Below are positions 41,726 through 53,398 of a stretch of 64,000 nt of DNA, piece by piece. Every line of letters begins with the position of its first letter. The stretch's first letter is position 1. The translations under genes and the position numbers were made by a program. The notes under the pieces are model-generated. The model searched no databases. It was not told the origin of the DNA and saw nothing but the letters and a program-made list of their open reading frames with translations. This stretch comes from Hericium rajendrae (taxonomy: Eukaryota; Basidiomycota; Agaricomycetes; Russulales; Hericiaceae). The stretch spans positions 1,860,001-1,924,000 of the forward strand of contig CM065883.1 in assembly GCA_033439255.1 (NCBI GenBank), read 5' to 3'.

Positions 41726-44466
41726 ATGATTGGCCTCGATCGCTCCCCCGCATCTCTTCCCGCACCTGCCCCCGCCCCGCCCCGCTCCGGCAACACCCCC
41801 GACCCCTACGCCTGGACCAACGCCCGCCCAGAACACGATGCACCCGCCTCCGCCCCCACCAGCCCCCACGCCCCGCCCACGCCCTCCTCCGCCCCGCCCC
41901 CAAAAGACACCGCCGCCGCCGCGACCGACCACCCGCCAATAAACGGCGCGCCCTCGCCCGCGCACACCCACTCGTCGCTCACCCCCGCGCCCGCGAGCAG
42001 CTCCCCGCGCGCTGAGCCCGACAAGGACAAGCAGGCGGACGACGCGCTCGAGTTCAGCGCGCCCTCGCGCCCGCTTACGCCCCTCACCGAGCTCTCGCCC
42101 GCGCAAACCATCGACGAGGAGGACGAGGACCCCGAGCCGGCTACCAGCGCGACCACCGAGCCCGCGCGTACGTCGCCTAAGACCAAGGCGAACGGCGTGC
42201 TGCCCGACGCGGCGAGGGACGCGGAGCGCAGGAAGGAGGAGGGCGCGCAGGAGGGGCGGCAGGCGCTGACGAGCCCTGCGGCGGACGCGAGGGATATGAT
42301 GAAGGTGCCGTCGATTCTGGAGCTGAATACCGAGCTTGTCAAGTGAGTACACTGGTTCTCGATGGGTGTGCGGGTCTGATGGTGCTTTCTGCAGGGTCTG
42401 CGGCGCGTTCCAGGCGCAGTCGATACCCCCGAGCGATCCACGATACCAGCAGTGCGTTGTGTCGTTGTCTTTCTCACTTTAGCGGTGGTGTAATGTGTCT
42501 ACGTAACAGGTACTTTAACAGACTGCAATCCAACCTCAGCTGGATGGCTGCCGCAGCCGACGCAGCAAATCGCCAATCCGTGCGCTTCCATCCTTGTCTT
42601 ATCCCTGCGTGCTTCCCGCTGACTTTGCCATAGGATCAGATCCAGGTGGCCCTGCCCGCCTTCGACCCACCGCCGCCCCTCGATTTTGTGTCCACCGACC
42701 GCATACAACAGCTCTACGCGGATCTCGCGCGGCTTTTCGCGAAGGACATCGCGCGCGTCAAGGCTGCCGCCCAGCAGCACGCCGCGGTACAACAACTGCA
42801 GTCACATCCACATCCACAGCCGCCAGTGCTAGTGCATCCACAGCAGCCGACGATGCACCAGCGCATGTCGTCGGGCCCGACGCTCAAGCGCGACAGGTCA
42901 GACGAGGTGCCCGACGGCGCGAACAAGCGCCGCGACACGGGCGAGCACAAGAACCCGAACGCGCATGGGCCGATGGGCGGCATGAACCCCGGCACGCCCA
43001 CGAATGCGAACATGAACATGCATATGGGCATGACGACGATGCAGCCGCCCGCGAAGCCTGGCTTCCCGGGGCAGCAGCAGCACCCAAGCCTGGGGGGCCA
43101 GCAGCAGCAGATGTCGGAGCAGCAGCAGCAGATCGCTCGCACGCGGCAGATGCAGATGCGCCAGATGATGGCGGCGCAGCAGGCCCAGCAGCAACAACAT
43201 CAGGCCCAGCAGCACCAACAACAGCACCAACAACAGCAGCATCAGGCCCAGCAACAACAGCAACAGCAGCAGCAGCAACTCCAAGCCCAGCAGCAGCATC
43301 AACGCCAGCAGCAGGAGCAGCAGCACCGGCAGATGTCGCCCAATCACCCGCCGCAGGGCCATGGCGGCGAGAAGGGCGTGCCCGCGGGCCAGGGCGCGAA
43401 TTCGTATGGCGCGGTCGTCCAGGCGCTGGGCCCGCAGGCCCTGCAATACATGCAGATGCTGCAGGACCCGAACAACAGCCTCGTCAAGTTCATGGCGAGC
43501 ACCGTGCCCGGCTTCATGGGCATGCCCCTGCAACAGCAGCTCCACCGCATGCGCGAGGCGCACGTGCGTCCCCCTCCCTCCTCCTCCTCCTCCCCACCTC
43601 ACTAACATGCGCACCGGCAGATGCAGATGCAGCACCGCAGCCGCCAGGCGGCCCTGCAGCAGCAGCAGCAGCAGCAGCAGATGCCGGGCCCGTCGCAGTC
43701 GGGCGGCGCGGGCTTCGCGCCGATCGACCCGCGCACGGGCGGGCCGAGCCTCACGCCCGCGCAGATGGCGCAGCTGAGCGCGATGACGCCGCAGCAGCGC
43801 CAGCTCGTGCTCATGCAGCAGCAGAGCGCGCAGCTCATGCGCGGCGGGCCGGCGAGTACGAGTTTCTCGCCGCAGCAGCTTGCGATGGGCATGGGGAACG
43901 TCGGCGGCGGCGGCGGCGGCGGGATGGGGATGCAGGGGCCGCGGATGGGGGTGCAGTCGCCGCCGCATCAGACGGGGTCGCCGCTGGTTGATTTTGTGGG
44001 GATGCGCCCGGGGAGCGCGGCGTTGCCTGGCATTGCGCGGACGACGCGCTCGCCGAGCGAGAGCGCGCCGTCGCCGATGACGCCGCGGCTGCCGCAGCAG
44101 CAGCAACAGCAGCAGCAGCAGGACTACCACCGCCAGCTGCTGATGCAGCAGCAGCAGGGGTGGCAGCAGCAGCAACATCAACAATTACCGCAGCAGCAGC
44201 CGATGGGCGGCGGGATGGGTGGTGGCGGCGGTGGGTCAAATGGCGGGGGGTATGTCGCGCCGCAGGGCCGCGGGTCGTTTGGGAGTGTGGGCGGGGATTG
44301 GCAGGGGCAGCAGGGGCAGAGCGGGTTTGGCGCTGGGTTTGGCGGGGTCCAGCAGCAGCAGGGGCAGCCAGGGCAGGGTCAGTTTGGGATGGACGGGGGC
44401 GGGCAGGATCCGACTGCGGGCTTCGACGGGTCGATGGAGTTCAACGATCTGTTTAACTGGTCATAG
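41726..44466 (+). CDS. Gln-rich SSXT/SS18-like protein, putative transcription coactivator
   Basis: Exons 41726-42342, 42395-42451, 42510-42579, 42634-43563 and 43621-44466, in phase; 839 aa. The N-terminal ~190 residues are Pro/Ala/Ser-rich. At ~195-250, spread over three small exons, lies a helical SSXT-like motif: VPSILELNTELVKVCGAFQ, SDPRYQQYFNRLQSNLSWMA, AAADAANRQ. It resembles the SS18/GIF N-terminal domain, which binds SWI/SNF ATPases. The rest is extremely Gln/Met/Gly-rich with CAG/CAA runs, ending GSMEFNDLFNWS-like in acidic-hydrophobic residues (FDGSMEFNDLFNWS), which looks like an activation domain. Function as a chromatin coactivator is an inference. An upstream in-frame ATG at 41420 is possible but close to the TATA site. 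Confidence 0.72.
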
Positions 44467-44960
44467 CGCGGGGCCTGCTCTCGTCCGCCTGCTTCCTGTC
44501 CCCCTCATCACACGGACGTGTCTGGATTGCCTGCTCTCTCACGATGTGCTTGATACGATAGACTCTCGAGTCGTGTTATTTCTCTTGTTTCGCGTTGACG
44601 TCCTGCTTATATCATGACCCTCCCCACCGCGTCGTAGCTAACTTTTTTGTTTGTATTCCTGCTGTGGATCGGTGTAGTACTTATGTATGTAGAGCGCTTT
44701 CACCTTTCAGTATATACTCCGTCGCTGAACAAAGCCCGTTCTATTGTTCGAACGTCGTGTGCGTGCTTTGTCGGAGCGTGTGCGCTTTGGGACACAAAGC
44801 GACTTGTGGGCGTCTATTTGCCGTTTGGGAGCGCCCGCCACTGGGATGCAATGTATCCCTTTGGCCCCCATCAGCACAGTATAACAACCCCCCATTCCCG
44901 CACGCACCGACGCCCCCTTCTTCACGCACTAACTTTATCTAGGAATTGAAGTTGCATACC
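44467..44960. other. Intergenic, nothing recognised
   Basis: About 490 bp of T-rich 3'UTR-like and then C-rich promoter-like sequence between two plus-strand genes. Confidence 0.5.
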
Positions 44961-45982
44961 ATGAACCCGACTTCTCAGGAGCTGCAGGATCTCATACAGG
45001 GCCCGGGCGACGTCGAGTGGAGGTGCGTCGCGCCCGATCTACGTGTGGACTGCTGAAGTTGACGAGACGGGGATGGTGTGGCGCGGCGCAGATACGACAT
45101 GCGGCACGAGTGCCAGGAGATCCTGCCCGGGCTGCTGCTCGGCCCGTTCGTCGTGTCCAAGTCGCTCGAGGCGCTCACGAACCTGCAGATCACCCACATG
45201 TGCGCTCCTCTTTCTTGCTTTACGTGTGTGGGTGGGCTGATGTCGGGGAAGTGTGTGCATACGCGACGCGAAGGAGGCGTTTTCGGTGAAGCCACGGTAT
45301 CCGGAGCGCTTCCAGTACCTCGTGCTCGACGTGGAGGACAACGAGGAGCAGAACCTCATCCGCCTCTTTCCCGCGTGCGTCCCTCTCCCCCTCCCCTCCC
45401 CTTTCTTACGCGCGCTGATGCGGTGTGAGAAGCGCAAATCAGTTTATAACGACCGCGCTCGCGCAGGGCGGGCGCGTGCTCGTGCACTGCAACGGTGCGT
45501 ACCAAGATTGCGAGTGGCGAGTGGCATGTGGCGTGGCTGACGGCGGGCGGCGTGATGCAGGCGGGATCAGCCTCTCGCCCGCGTTCGTGATTATGTTCGT
45601 GATGCAGCACCACCGCATCTCGTGGGAGGACGCGCTGCACATGGTGCAGAACCGGCGGTACTGCATCTCGCCGAACGGCGGGTTCCTCACGCAGATCAAG
45701 GTGCGTCCTTCCCGCCCTCCCACACACCGAGGAACGCTGATCGAGTCTGTGTGCAGGAGTACGAGAGCATATACCGCGCGAATTTAGCGGTGGCGCAGTA
45801 CCCGGGCGCGCAGCGCAATGTGCGGCGGAAGCGGGAGGACGACGATGAGGAGGCGGGCGGGCGGTACGTCGTGTTTTTTGTTTTTTGTTTTGGGCGGTTT
45901 GGGCTGATGGGCGTGTAGGGAGGATAAGCGGCCGCTGATTGATGTTACGCCGAGCCGTGATCCAAATGCGATGGAGATATAG
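44961..45982 (+). CDS. STYX-like pseudophosphatase (dual-specificity phosphatase fold)
   Basis: Seven exons in phase (44961-45022, 45092-45199, 45252-45374, 45433-45494, 45561-45700, 45757-45863, 45919-45982); 221 aa, nearly the length of animal STYX (~220). Motifs match the STYX family: RHECQEILPGLLLGPFVVSK, PERFQYLVLDVEDNEEQNLI, ISWEDALHMVQNRRYCISPN and GGFLTQIKEYESIYRANL. The phosphatase loop reads HCNGGISLSP: the catalytic Cys is present but the Arg of HC-x5-R is Leu. Animal STYX keeps the Arg and has Gly for Cys. The protein probably binds phosphosites or partners without hydrolysing them. Both codons of interest lie in an exon-spanning loop (intron at 45495-45560), and the Leu codon CTC is well inside exon 5. 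Confidence 0.87.
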
Positions 45983-46719
45983 GGCGGCGGGTGTGTCTTT
46001 GGCTTTTGTTCGGTGTTGTTGTTGTGAGAGTTCTATATTACTTATTCGACAGACCTTTCGCTTTGCGAAGCGATAATGCAGGAGTTCGTAAGGAATGAGG
46101 TATGAAATGTGTGTTAGAATTTGCTCGCCTGTGGCCCTTCTTACTGCGTATTGGTCGAACCCCGGACGATCTTGCATCACATGCTGCTTCCGACCTCTAG
46201 CTAACATGGCTTCGGATAGAAGCAGTACAAGGAACACCGACACAGCATATAGTGCAAGTGCTCTGGGCTGCATTCCGGTGAGTAGATCACTTCGCCTTGA
46301 GATAGCCAGCAGCAAGGGCTTGATATGATGCATAATTCCCATGTGAAATAGGTTATGTACAGCTATCCAATTATACAGTTTGAGAGAAGAAGGATAACAC
46401 ATCTCCCAAATCCTGACCCATCTCAAACTTACATTTGTCTATCGGTAAATTCTTCAGAATTATAATCCTCAATTTGATGAGCTAGACCTGACTTGCTATT
46501 GTTCTGTTGTTTAATATTACTTTCATTTGTTCTAACCAGGCTCTGAGCCTGAGTCATTGTTCTATAATGAAGGTCAGGATCAAGTGCCAATTTTCTGATA
46601 TGTCCATGATCTCTAAGAGAACATGTTCTAGTGGTCTGACCTACTAGAGATTGAGAGATGAAGAATGAGTAAGAGAATGAGTAAGAGAAACAAGTGGATT
46701 GGCAGATAGTAAACTGAGA
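45983..46719. other. Gap with an uncertain minus-strand frame
   Basis: AT-richer DNA begins here. A minus frame from about 46350 to 46100 encodes a hydrophobic segment (ALALYAVSVFLVLLLSEAML) followed by a polar stretch; see findings. I do not call it a gene, because no start/splice model is convincing. Confidence 0.45.
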
Positions 46720-47349
46720 TAAGATAGACGACACGCAAATCCAGCACCCCTTATGTAAGCAACTCAGACCCTCGATGGCGATGACAACTCCTCCATGGCC
46801 ACTCACACAATCATTAAAGTACCTCCTGGGATGCATAGCTAGGATGCATGAGCACAGATGCCTGGAAGAATTTCAATGAAATATGAAATTTTGGAGGCTG
46901 TATAAGGCTCACAACCTCAACCAACCCAACCCTTCCCGAAAGTGCTTTTCTATGTTTTCTGATGCTCCTGGTACATTTTCCAAAATTTGGCTCGACAACA
47001 TTTGGCGGGTCACGTGATTTATGTAATCCATCACATGATGTTATCTTAGCCTATTTGGGTTAGATTAGTAGATAAGATAACGGAACATTCATGCACCTGC
47101 TCCGACCGGGGTGTGAGCCTACCCCTCGACATGGGTCAGGAGACTGTTGCTGGTATCCCTGCAAGTCCCTAAGCCTTGACTGATGCATGTATGGAGTACC
47201 TACTATTTTATGAGCCTTTTCCCTGCATGCCGGGGAGTCTCCAGCTAAATTCTCGGTGAGGGATGCATCAGACCTCCCAGATTTGGCAGTTTCCATGCCA
47301 CATTACATAATAATCAGGAGGGTGGTGGATTTGCGTGTCGTCTATCTTA
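46720..47349. mobile_element. MITE-like element with 22-bp terminal inverted repeats
   Basis: The ends at 46722-46743 and 47326-47347 are perfect inverted copies of AGATAGACGACACGCAAATC plus CA (22 bp). Each end is bordered by TA (46720-46721 and 47348-47349), the target duplication of Tc1/mariner-type elements. The interior (~580 bp) holds no transposase frame, so the element would be non-autonomous. It lies in AT-rich DNA between STYX and the DUF6535 gene. A single copy in the window limits the proof. Confidence 0.65.
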
Positions 47350-47697
47350 CATATGTAGCTATAATACAAGAGAACAAAATTGAGAAGCAGGCCTATGCTA
47401 CTTGAGAATTTATATATCATAGTCAAAGGTCCTGGGAGTGTAAGAAAATAAGCTAGAAAAAATAAGACCTAAAGAAAAGAAGACATATACCATATCAGGG
47501 ATCATAAAACTGATGACTCAAGAAGCACTAGTGGCAAGTCAGTATTTAAAAATGAGGCAGACTCGAACTAAAAGTTTAAGAACAGAAAGTACCATGATTA
47601 TTAATAGAAAAAAAAATCATACAATCTAAAAAGGACATAGTATTGCAGCTTAGAACCATCATAACATCACTAATCTAAACCTCTATCTATATGATAT
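47350..47697. other. AT-rich gap, no gene seen
   Basis: About 350 bp downstream of the DUF6535 gene, probably its 3'UTR. It contains a run of nine A at ~47608. Confidence 0.5.
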
Positions 47698-50600
47698 TCA
47701 CCACCAGTATGTGTTATGCTTTTTATGTGGCTTGACATATGGTACAATATAGTGCCATTTGTTTATAAGATCAGAAATAGACATATAAAGGGTCCGCTTT
47801 GTGATTACTAGAAAAAGAGGCTTGTTAGAGATTATTGATAAAACTGCTTCTGGATACTGTTCATTTCTATACAAATCTCAATCAATAAAAGGTTTGATTA
47901 TTAGTTAATAATCTTACCTATATTTAGCAGTCTCTTGATCAGATACATATGTAACATCATATTCATATAATTTGTAGTCCTCAGCTGCATAATCAATAGC
48001 TGATAGTGCTTTTAGCTGCTGAAGAACATCAAAGTCAAGATAATATAATTCTTGTGTAGATTTATTGAACAGTGCAACATCTCTAGTTCTTAAGATGAGA
48101 TCTTTTAAGATAGAGTACCATACATCTTTAGTCCTTGTCAAGTAATACATCTTAAGTATACAGAAACCTTTAAGATAAGATGATGATCTCTGTGGTCTCC
48201 AATAAATGCCAATAATGTGATAACACCAAGCAAGACTTTCAGGTCTTAAAAGATACTTTAAACAGTTTGTCTGACCTTCATCAAGTGGCTCTAAATTAAA
48301 ATTATCAATATTACTGGCCTCATCATTTATAGGAAACACATAGTGAAATATTATCTTAATAATTTGATAACTCTCTTCAGATAATAGAGCATCATTCTCA
48401 AAGTTAGTTGTATTTGTTTGCTGCAGTGCTTGAAGAGTATCAATTCCATGGACTAAAAAGTAATATGAATTTTCTGGATTTATTTTCAAACATTTTTTTA
48501 ACTGCCAAAGAACTTCAAAAATAAGCTTGTCCAATTTAACATCTGAGCTTGAGCAAAATTTAAGACAATAGCATAGTATCTTTATAGCTTCAGCATCCCA
48601 AATTTGAGTACCAATTGATTTCATTAAATCTAAAGACTTTGAGAAATGAAACTCATCAAGAGCACGTAGAGCTGATAAGCGAAGAGCTGCAGTTGAAGAA
48701 GATTCAATCCAAAATTGTGACTTCAAAGAACCTCCTAGTGCATGGTAAAAATTTTCTAGTAGAGAATCCTGTAATTGTTTGCTTCCATCTGAATCTAAAT
48801 TGAAAAGTCCATCATGCAAATCTTCTAGAAGTAAACTTATTGTATTTTGATTGTCAATTGCACACCACTCAGTATAACAAACTACAATATCACACAAGAT
48901 ATTAAGCCTCATTATAATTGGCTCTTCATTTTGAAAAGTAATATGGTGTGCCAGTGCTTTTGCATATGTAATTGATTTTTCTGTATTCCAAGCTCTGGGT
49001 CCATTAAAACATCTATAAAATGAAGAATGCAAACATTTTATAATTAAAATAGCAAAACTATCATGCTGATGATTCATCCATCCAAGCCACTCTTTTCTAA
49101 ACATGTTATATAGTAGCAAGATAAATTTCCAGTCAAATTCAACTTCATATGCAGGTCTATCATTTAGCATTTTGTAAAGACAATCAGCATATAGTTTAAA
49201 ATAATGTCTCAAAGCTGGATCATTATATAATGTATGATCTTGTAAAGTCTCATGCATTTCATTTGTCATAATAAAGAGACATTTGTACTTTCTAACATCA
49301 TGATTGGTTGATAACATAAAACCACAATAGCCCAAAACTATTAAATGATGTAAATTTCTTTTTTTAGCAAAATCAATCAAATGCTCCCATGTATTCCAAT
49401 TCAAGTTTAAGGAATCCTTATAAGAACTAGTTGCATAGCCACCTTGAGCAGAAAAGTCAATCTGCAACTTAAGCTTAATATATGCAGTAGCAAGTCTTGT
49501 TATTGTAATCAAGTCATCATTGTTTGACTCCAAAATCCAAGAGCAATAATCATCCAACATATGGATGATCTTTGGTAAAAAATCATTTTTGAGAAGTAAA
49601 TCAGATTTATGTAAATTTTCAATTGCAGATACAGCTTCTAGAACAATACTAATCACAGTTGAATTAGATGAGGTGTTTGTTAACCAAACCAATGATTGTA
49701 TGTCCATTTCAGAATTACTTTTTTGAATAAAAGCAATTTCCTGATCATGCAAACTGCATGCCATAGGCTTTGATTCCTCAGTTCTAGAGGAACATAGCCA
49801 GATCATCTTTGACCCATGATGATAAAGTGAATTCAGATGATGTGTCAATGGAGTTTTATAAGGACAATCTGGATAGAACAATGGAAACATGTTTGTGACA
49901 AAATATGCCAAATATGCACCACCAGCAATAATTAACACAGCCAGCAGTATACTCTCATCCAGTGGCCCCAGAAAGATGATCAGACCACAGAAGAAGAGAA
50001 GCAGTGATAGATGCATTAGCACAGGAAGCCATCCAATAGTGCTTCGAACATGCCATGTATCCAAGCCCCAGAATCGAAATTGACGAATATGCACTTGTTC
50101 TCTAGTGGCACCAGATACTGAAGAGACATAGTGCTGTAGCCACTGTTTGACCAGCACAGATATAAGGGCTGTAGAGAGACTGAATGACAGGCTAGTGAAC
50201 CAGAGACCATTGATCAAGCGATCTGTGCTCGCCGAAATGAATGGTGTTGTTACATTAAGAGCAGACTGAGGCACGTCATCGACAGATCGACCAGAGGCAA
50301 CAGCTCTTTGCAGACTGATCATCTCTGTAAGCAACAATGCTGTAACCTTGTTGTAGTCCGGCTGCAGAGTCTGTGAAGTCTGAACAACAAAAGCTGTCAC
50401 CACAGCAGAGAAAAGACCTGCCTTCAAGATAGTCAGTTCAAAGGTAGGAAGGCAGGAAAAAGCCCATACAAAAACAAGGAGGACATCAATCGTATCTCTC
50501 CAACCTTCTATCATGTCTGCATCGAAAGCCTCCGCTTCGTCGAGATACACATGCCACACCCTCGCGTTAGGGCCTAACTCTTCATACATTTCATCACGAG

Positions 50601-51286
50601 GATATTTGTCTTCATAGCTAGAGTTGCGTCCTGTAATCGAGATATCAGTTACTATGCAGTCAAATATACAGTCAATACTGACCCCACCCAGTCCCACGCT
50701 TATACAGAGACCTCTTCATACCGAACATGTTATTTATACGTGAGGGGTAAGCACGGGCAGAACCCGCCGACGCCGGTTCCTGCTTATGAGCGTCCGGAAT
50801 GTGATGCGCATCTGCAGGTAATGTCGCTGGCGATTCAACGTTGTCGACGATGGACGCTGTCGAAATATCACCTTCGACCGGCTGAAGCAGCATGTTTAAA
50901 TTATGTTGTAACCCAAATAAATACAAATCATACCATTGAAGCCGCAGAGTGCAGAACTGCAGGTGTAGCCATAGGGCCAATATCGTTCGCGCCCGGTAAG
51001 ACATCAGTTCCTCTCGCCTACAACAAGACACAACATGTTTGTATCATTCCCAGATAAAGGGTTAAGGGGTGCATCCACATACGATAGAGGCTGCTGAGGG
51101 CGACGATCCGAGGGTGATCGTGGGTTCACCGTCCTGGTCCCCGCAGGGCGTCTGTCCTCTCAAACCATTGACAACCGCTGGTGACTCGTCATCATTGACG
51201 ACACGTAGTTGGGCTGTTCGCTGACGGGCTACTTGTGGTGCGCCACGTAGCTTGACTCGACGTTCCATCCGAGGTTCTGGGACCAT
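47698..51286 (-). CDS. DUF6535-domain membrane protein with long helical C-terminus
   Basis: Minus-strand exons 51286-51083 (upstream limit uncertain), 51017-50934, 50881-50683, 50630-47918 and 47866-47698; ~1122 aa. The long fourth exon alone suggests a start at 50893, but that ATG lies inside a GTATGA..TTCAG intron; splicing joins HSAASM to PVEGDIST in phase. The last exon follows a 51-nt GTAAGA..TATAG intron with an ACTAAT branch site and ends KKHNTYWW. The DUF6535 domain (~170-390) has WHVYLDEAEAFDADMIEGWR and several membrane spans (LLVFVWAFSCLPTFELTIL, FSLSTALISVLVKQWLQHY, LLLFFCGLIIFLG). The remainder is helical with repeats such as SLVWLTNTSSN. The family is abundant in Agaricomycetes, its function unknown. 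The coding DNA below ~49.9 kb is AT-rich, unlike all its neighbours. Confidence 0.82.
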
Positions 51287-53398
51287 TGCGCAATTTGCTT
51301 GAGGGCAAAAACTCCTGACTGAGTTTCGCTGCTAGTCGGTACAGACAGTGGGAGCTTGAAGGCGCGGGAGGTACGTGGAGGGCAGACGTGACGGTCTTGT
51401 CCAAGAGTCACTCAGCCACCTGCTGGCAGTATCAGATGCATTCGAAGCAGTTGACACAGCGCCTGATGTTATCATTATGGGTCAGCACTAGTACTGTGCA
51501 TGCACATGGTTCCATCGATAGAATCCTTACCACAATCGGCATGATGCCGCGACTTGCTCACACGCATCCAAGACCAACAGCGAGCACAAAGCGGTACATG
51601 TGAGGAAAGTCCAGCGGTCATACATAAAGAGCGCAGGAACCGACTACTGCGTGTAGCGAAAGATAAACTTGGTCCTCTCGGCGAAGTCGTACTGACATCG
51701 CGACTCTGACTGAGCCCGGCAAAGATGTCTGATTCTCATTGAACGAATGGCCGCAAGACACAGGGCGGAGCGTCACCGCCGGTGAGTGAGCTTCTGCGCT
51801 GCTCGGAGAACAAGCCGTCCGCATGTATCATATGCTGATTCGTAGGTGAATAGAACATGGAGAGTCATGGCATGCGTGTGGGTCATATCTCTGGGCATAG
51901 ATTCTTGAAGGCTTGTGTACCTTGATCCTGACACGACGGTCTTGGATCATCCACTGCGAGTACTGTCGACCGAAACGATACTAGGTGATGATGCATATGC
52001 TTCAACATTGGCAAGCTGATTGTCGAGGACTGGTCACGATAAGTGCGAGCACAAGTGGGGAGAAAAGTCCGCCATGTACCTGAAAAGAAGACAAACGCCT
52101 GCTATCTTGGCCAGCATCTTATACGATTCCTCCGTCGATGCATGAAGTCCAGTCTGCGTTATCCAGCTGAACATTCTTGCAGAGTTCGCGCTGGCGTCAA
52201 TGATACGAAGTCCGTTACACGACTAGTACTCGAGGATCGACGTCCGGCTGGACAGGTGATGCAAGTATTCTTCGGATTCAACGAGCCTGTGCTGCTTTGC
52301 GCATAGCGACCCTAGCCGCTCTCAAAGTTTTTGATTGAGCGTACGGATGGACTTTCTTTCTTATCCCTTTCCCTTCTGGTTGAGTCTGAACCCGCCGCTG
52401 AGACCAATGACTGGACCTGAAGAAGCATTACTTATAAGCGCTCCAAACAACTAAAAGGACATACATCGCGTTTCAGTGACAGGTCCCACACAGACACCAG
52501 CGATCCTCTTGACCTCAGATGCTGCAAATCATGCTCATACATGGGAAAGGTCACATATATGGTTGCTCGTCCTCGTTCGGCAGATATGACAGGCTGAGAC
52601 GGGCTGACAGCGTAGCAAGGCACCGCGGGAGATTAGGGCACCATACCAAAGTCGTTTCACCCAGTCGAACGCGGATATCGCGATGATGAGGTAGAATCCG
52701 GAAGGGATTATGATGGTCTATGGCAATATGGAAGGGGATGATGGAGTGCTGACGCGAAGGAAATGCTCACGCGCGAATCCGCATTCGCACTGTGACTGTT
52801 TTTGGTGTCGCTGTACAAGTCAAGGGTTAGAAGTCGAAAGAGCCTCAAGCTGAACCCAGATCATGCATACGCACTGGCAAACAGTAAAGGATGCAGAAGA
52901 TCGTAGTGTCGTGGGCATCCAGTGCAATGAATCATGATGGTGAAAGTACAAAAGGATGCCGCCGTGGCGGACGCGACGCGCCCCGGGTAACACGCGAAGA
53001 CGCGCCCCGGCTAGTCTCCCTAAGGCAGAGTAGATGATGACTCAACCATCGTGCCTCAGGATCGTTTCATCTGACCCGAACGCGTCCAAATTGCAAGTCC
53101 TCACTTGCACAATCTCATATTTCATGTATACAACGTAGATGGATATGATATGCCCCAGCCTCTCTGTCAAACACTGTCGGTCGGTTTGAACGTAAGGCCC
53201 GTGAACGAAAATGGAAAAGATAGTCCTGGAAGCCCGGAAGCCCGGGACACCAGCTAATCCAAGGAAACACTCTACACCAAGCTCGCATAGTTTCGTGGGA
53301 GGGAGTGAAGATACCTTTGCCTAATACCGATGCGCTCGATGCCTCGCCACAAGTATTCCCTCAAGAATCACAACCCCAAATCCATTCAACCCATCCAT
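51287..53398. other. 2.1 kb gap; left edge may hold more DUF6535 5' sequence
   Basis: The first ~125 bp, on minus, contain a frame reading FALKQIAQWSQNLGWNVESS, which looks coding and may be an upstream exon of the DUF6535 gene in another frame. From 51420 to 53398 I see only short frames without motif or splice support, and no repeats with clear ends. Confidence 0.5.

Noticed and set aside
43100-43340. CAG/CAA run as a pathogenic-type triplet repeat
   Set aside because: The run is a mixed CAG/CAA/CAC/GCC code for Gln/His/Ala, not a pure tandem repeat.
42898-44184. 428-codon minus frame of Leu/Arg/His-rich protein
   Set aside because: It is the antisense of CAG/CAA Gln tracts of the SSXT-like gene.
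45356-46426. 356-codon minus frame across STYX
   Set aside because: Most of it is antisense to STYX exons; only the part right of 46.1 kb is kept as an uncertain frame.
50683-50893. ATG 50893 (MLLQPVEGD) as start of the DUF6535 protein
   Set aside because: It lies inside a well-formed intron; upstream exons join in phase and read as protein.
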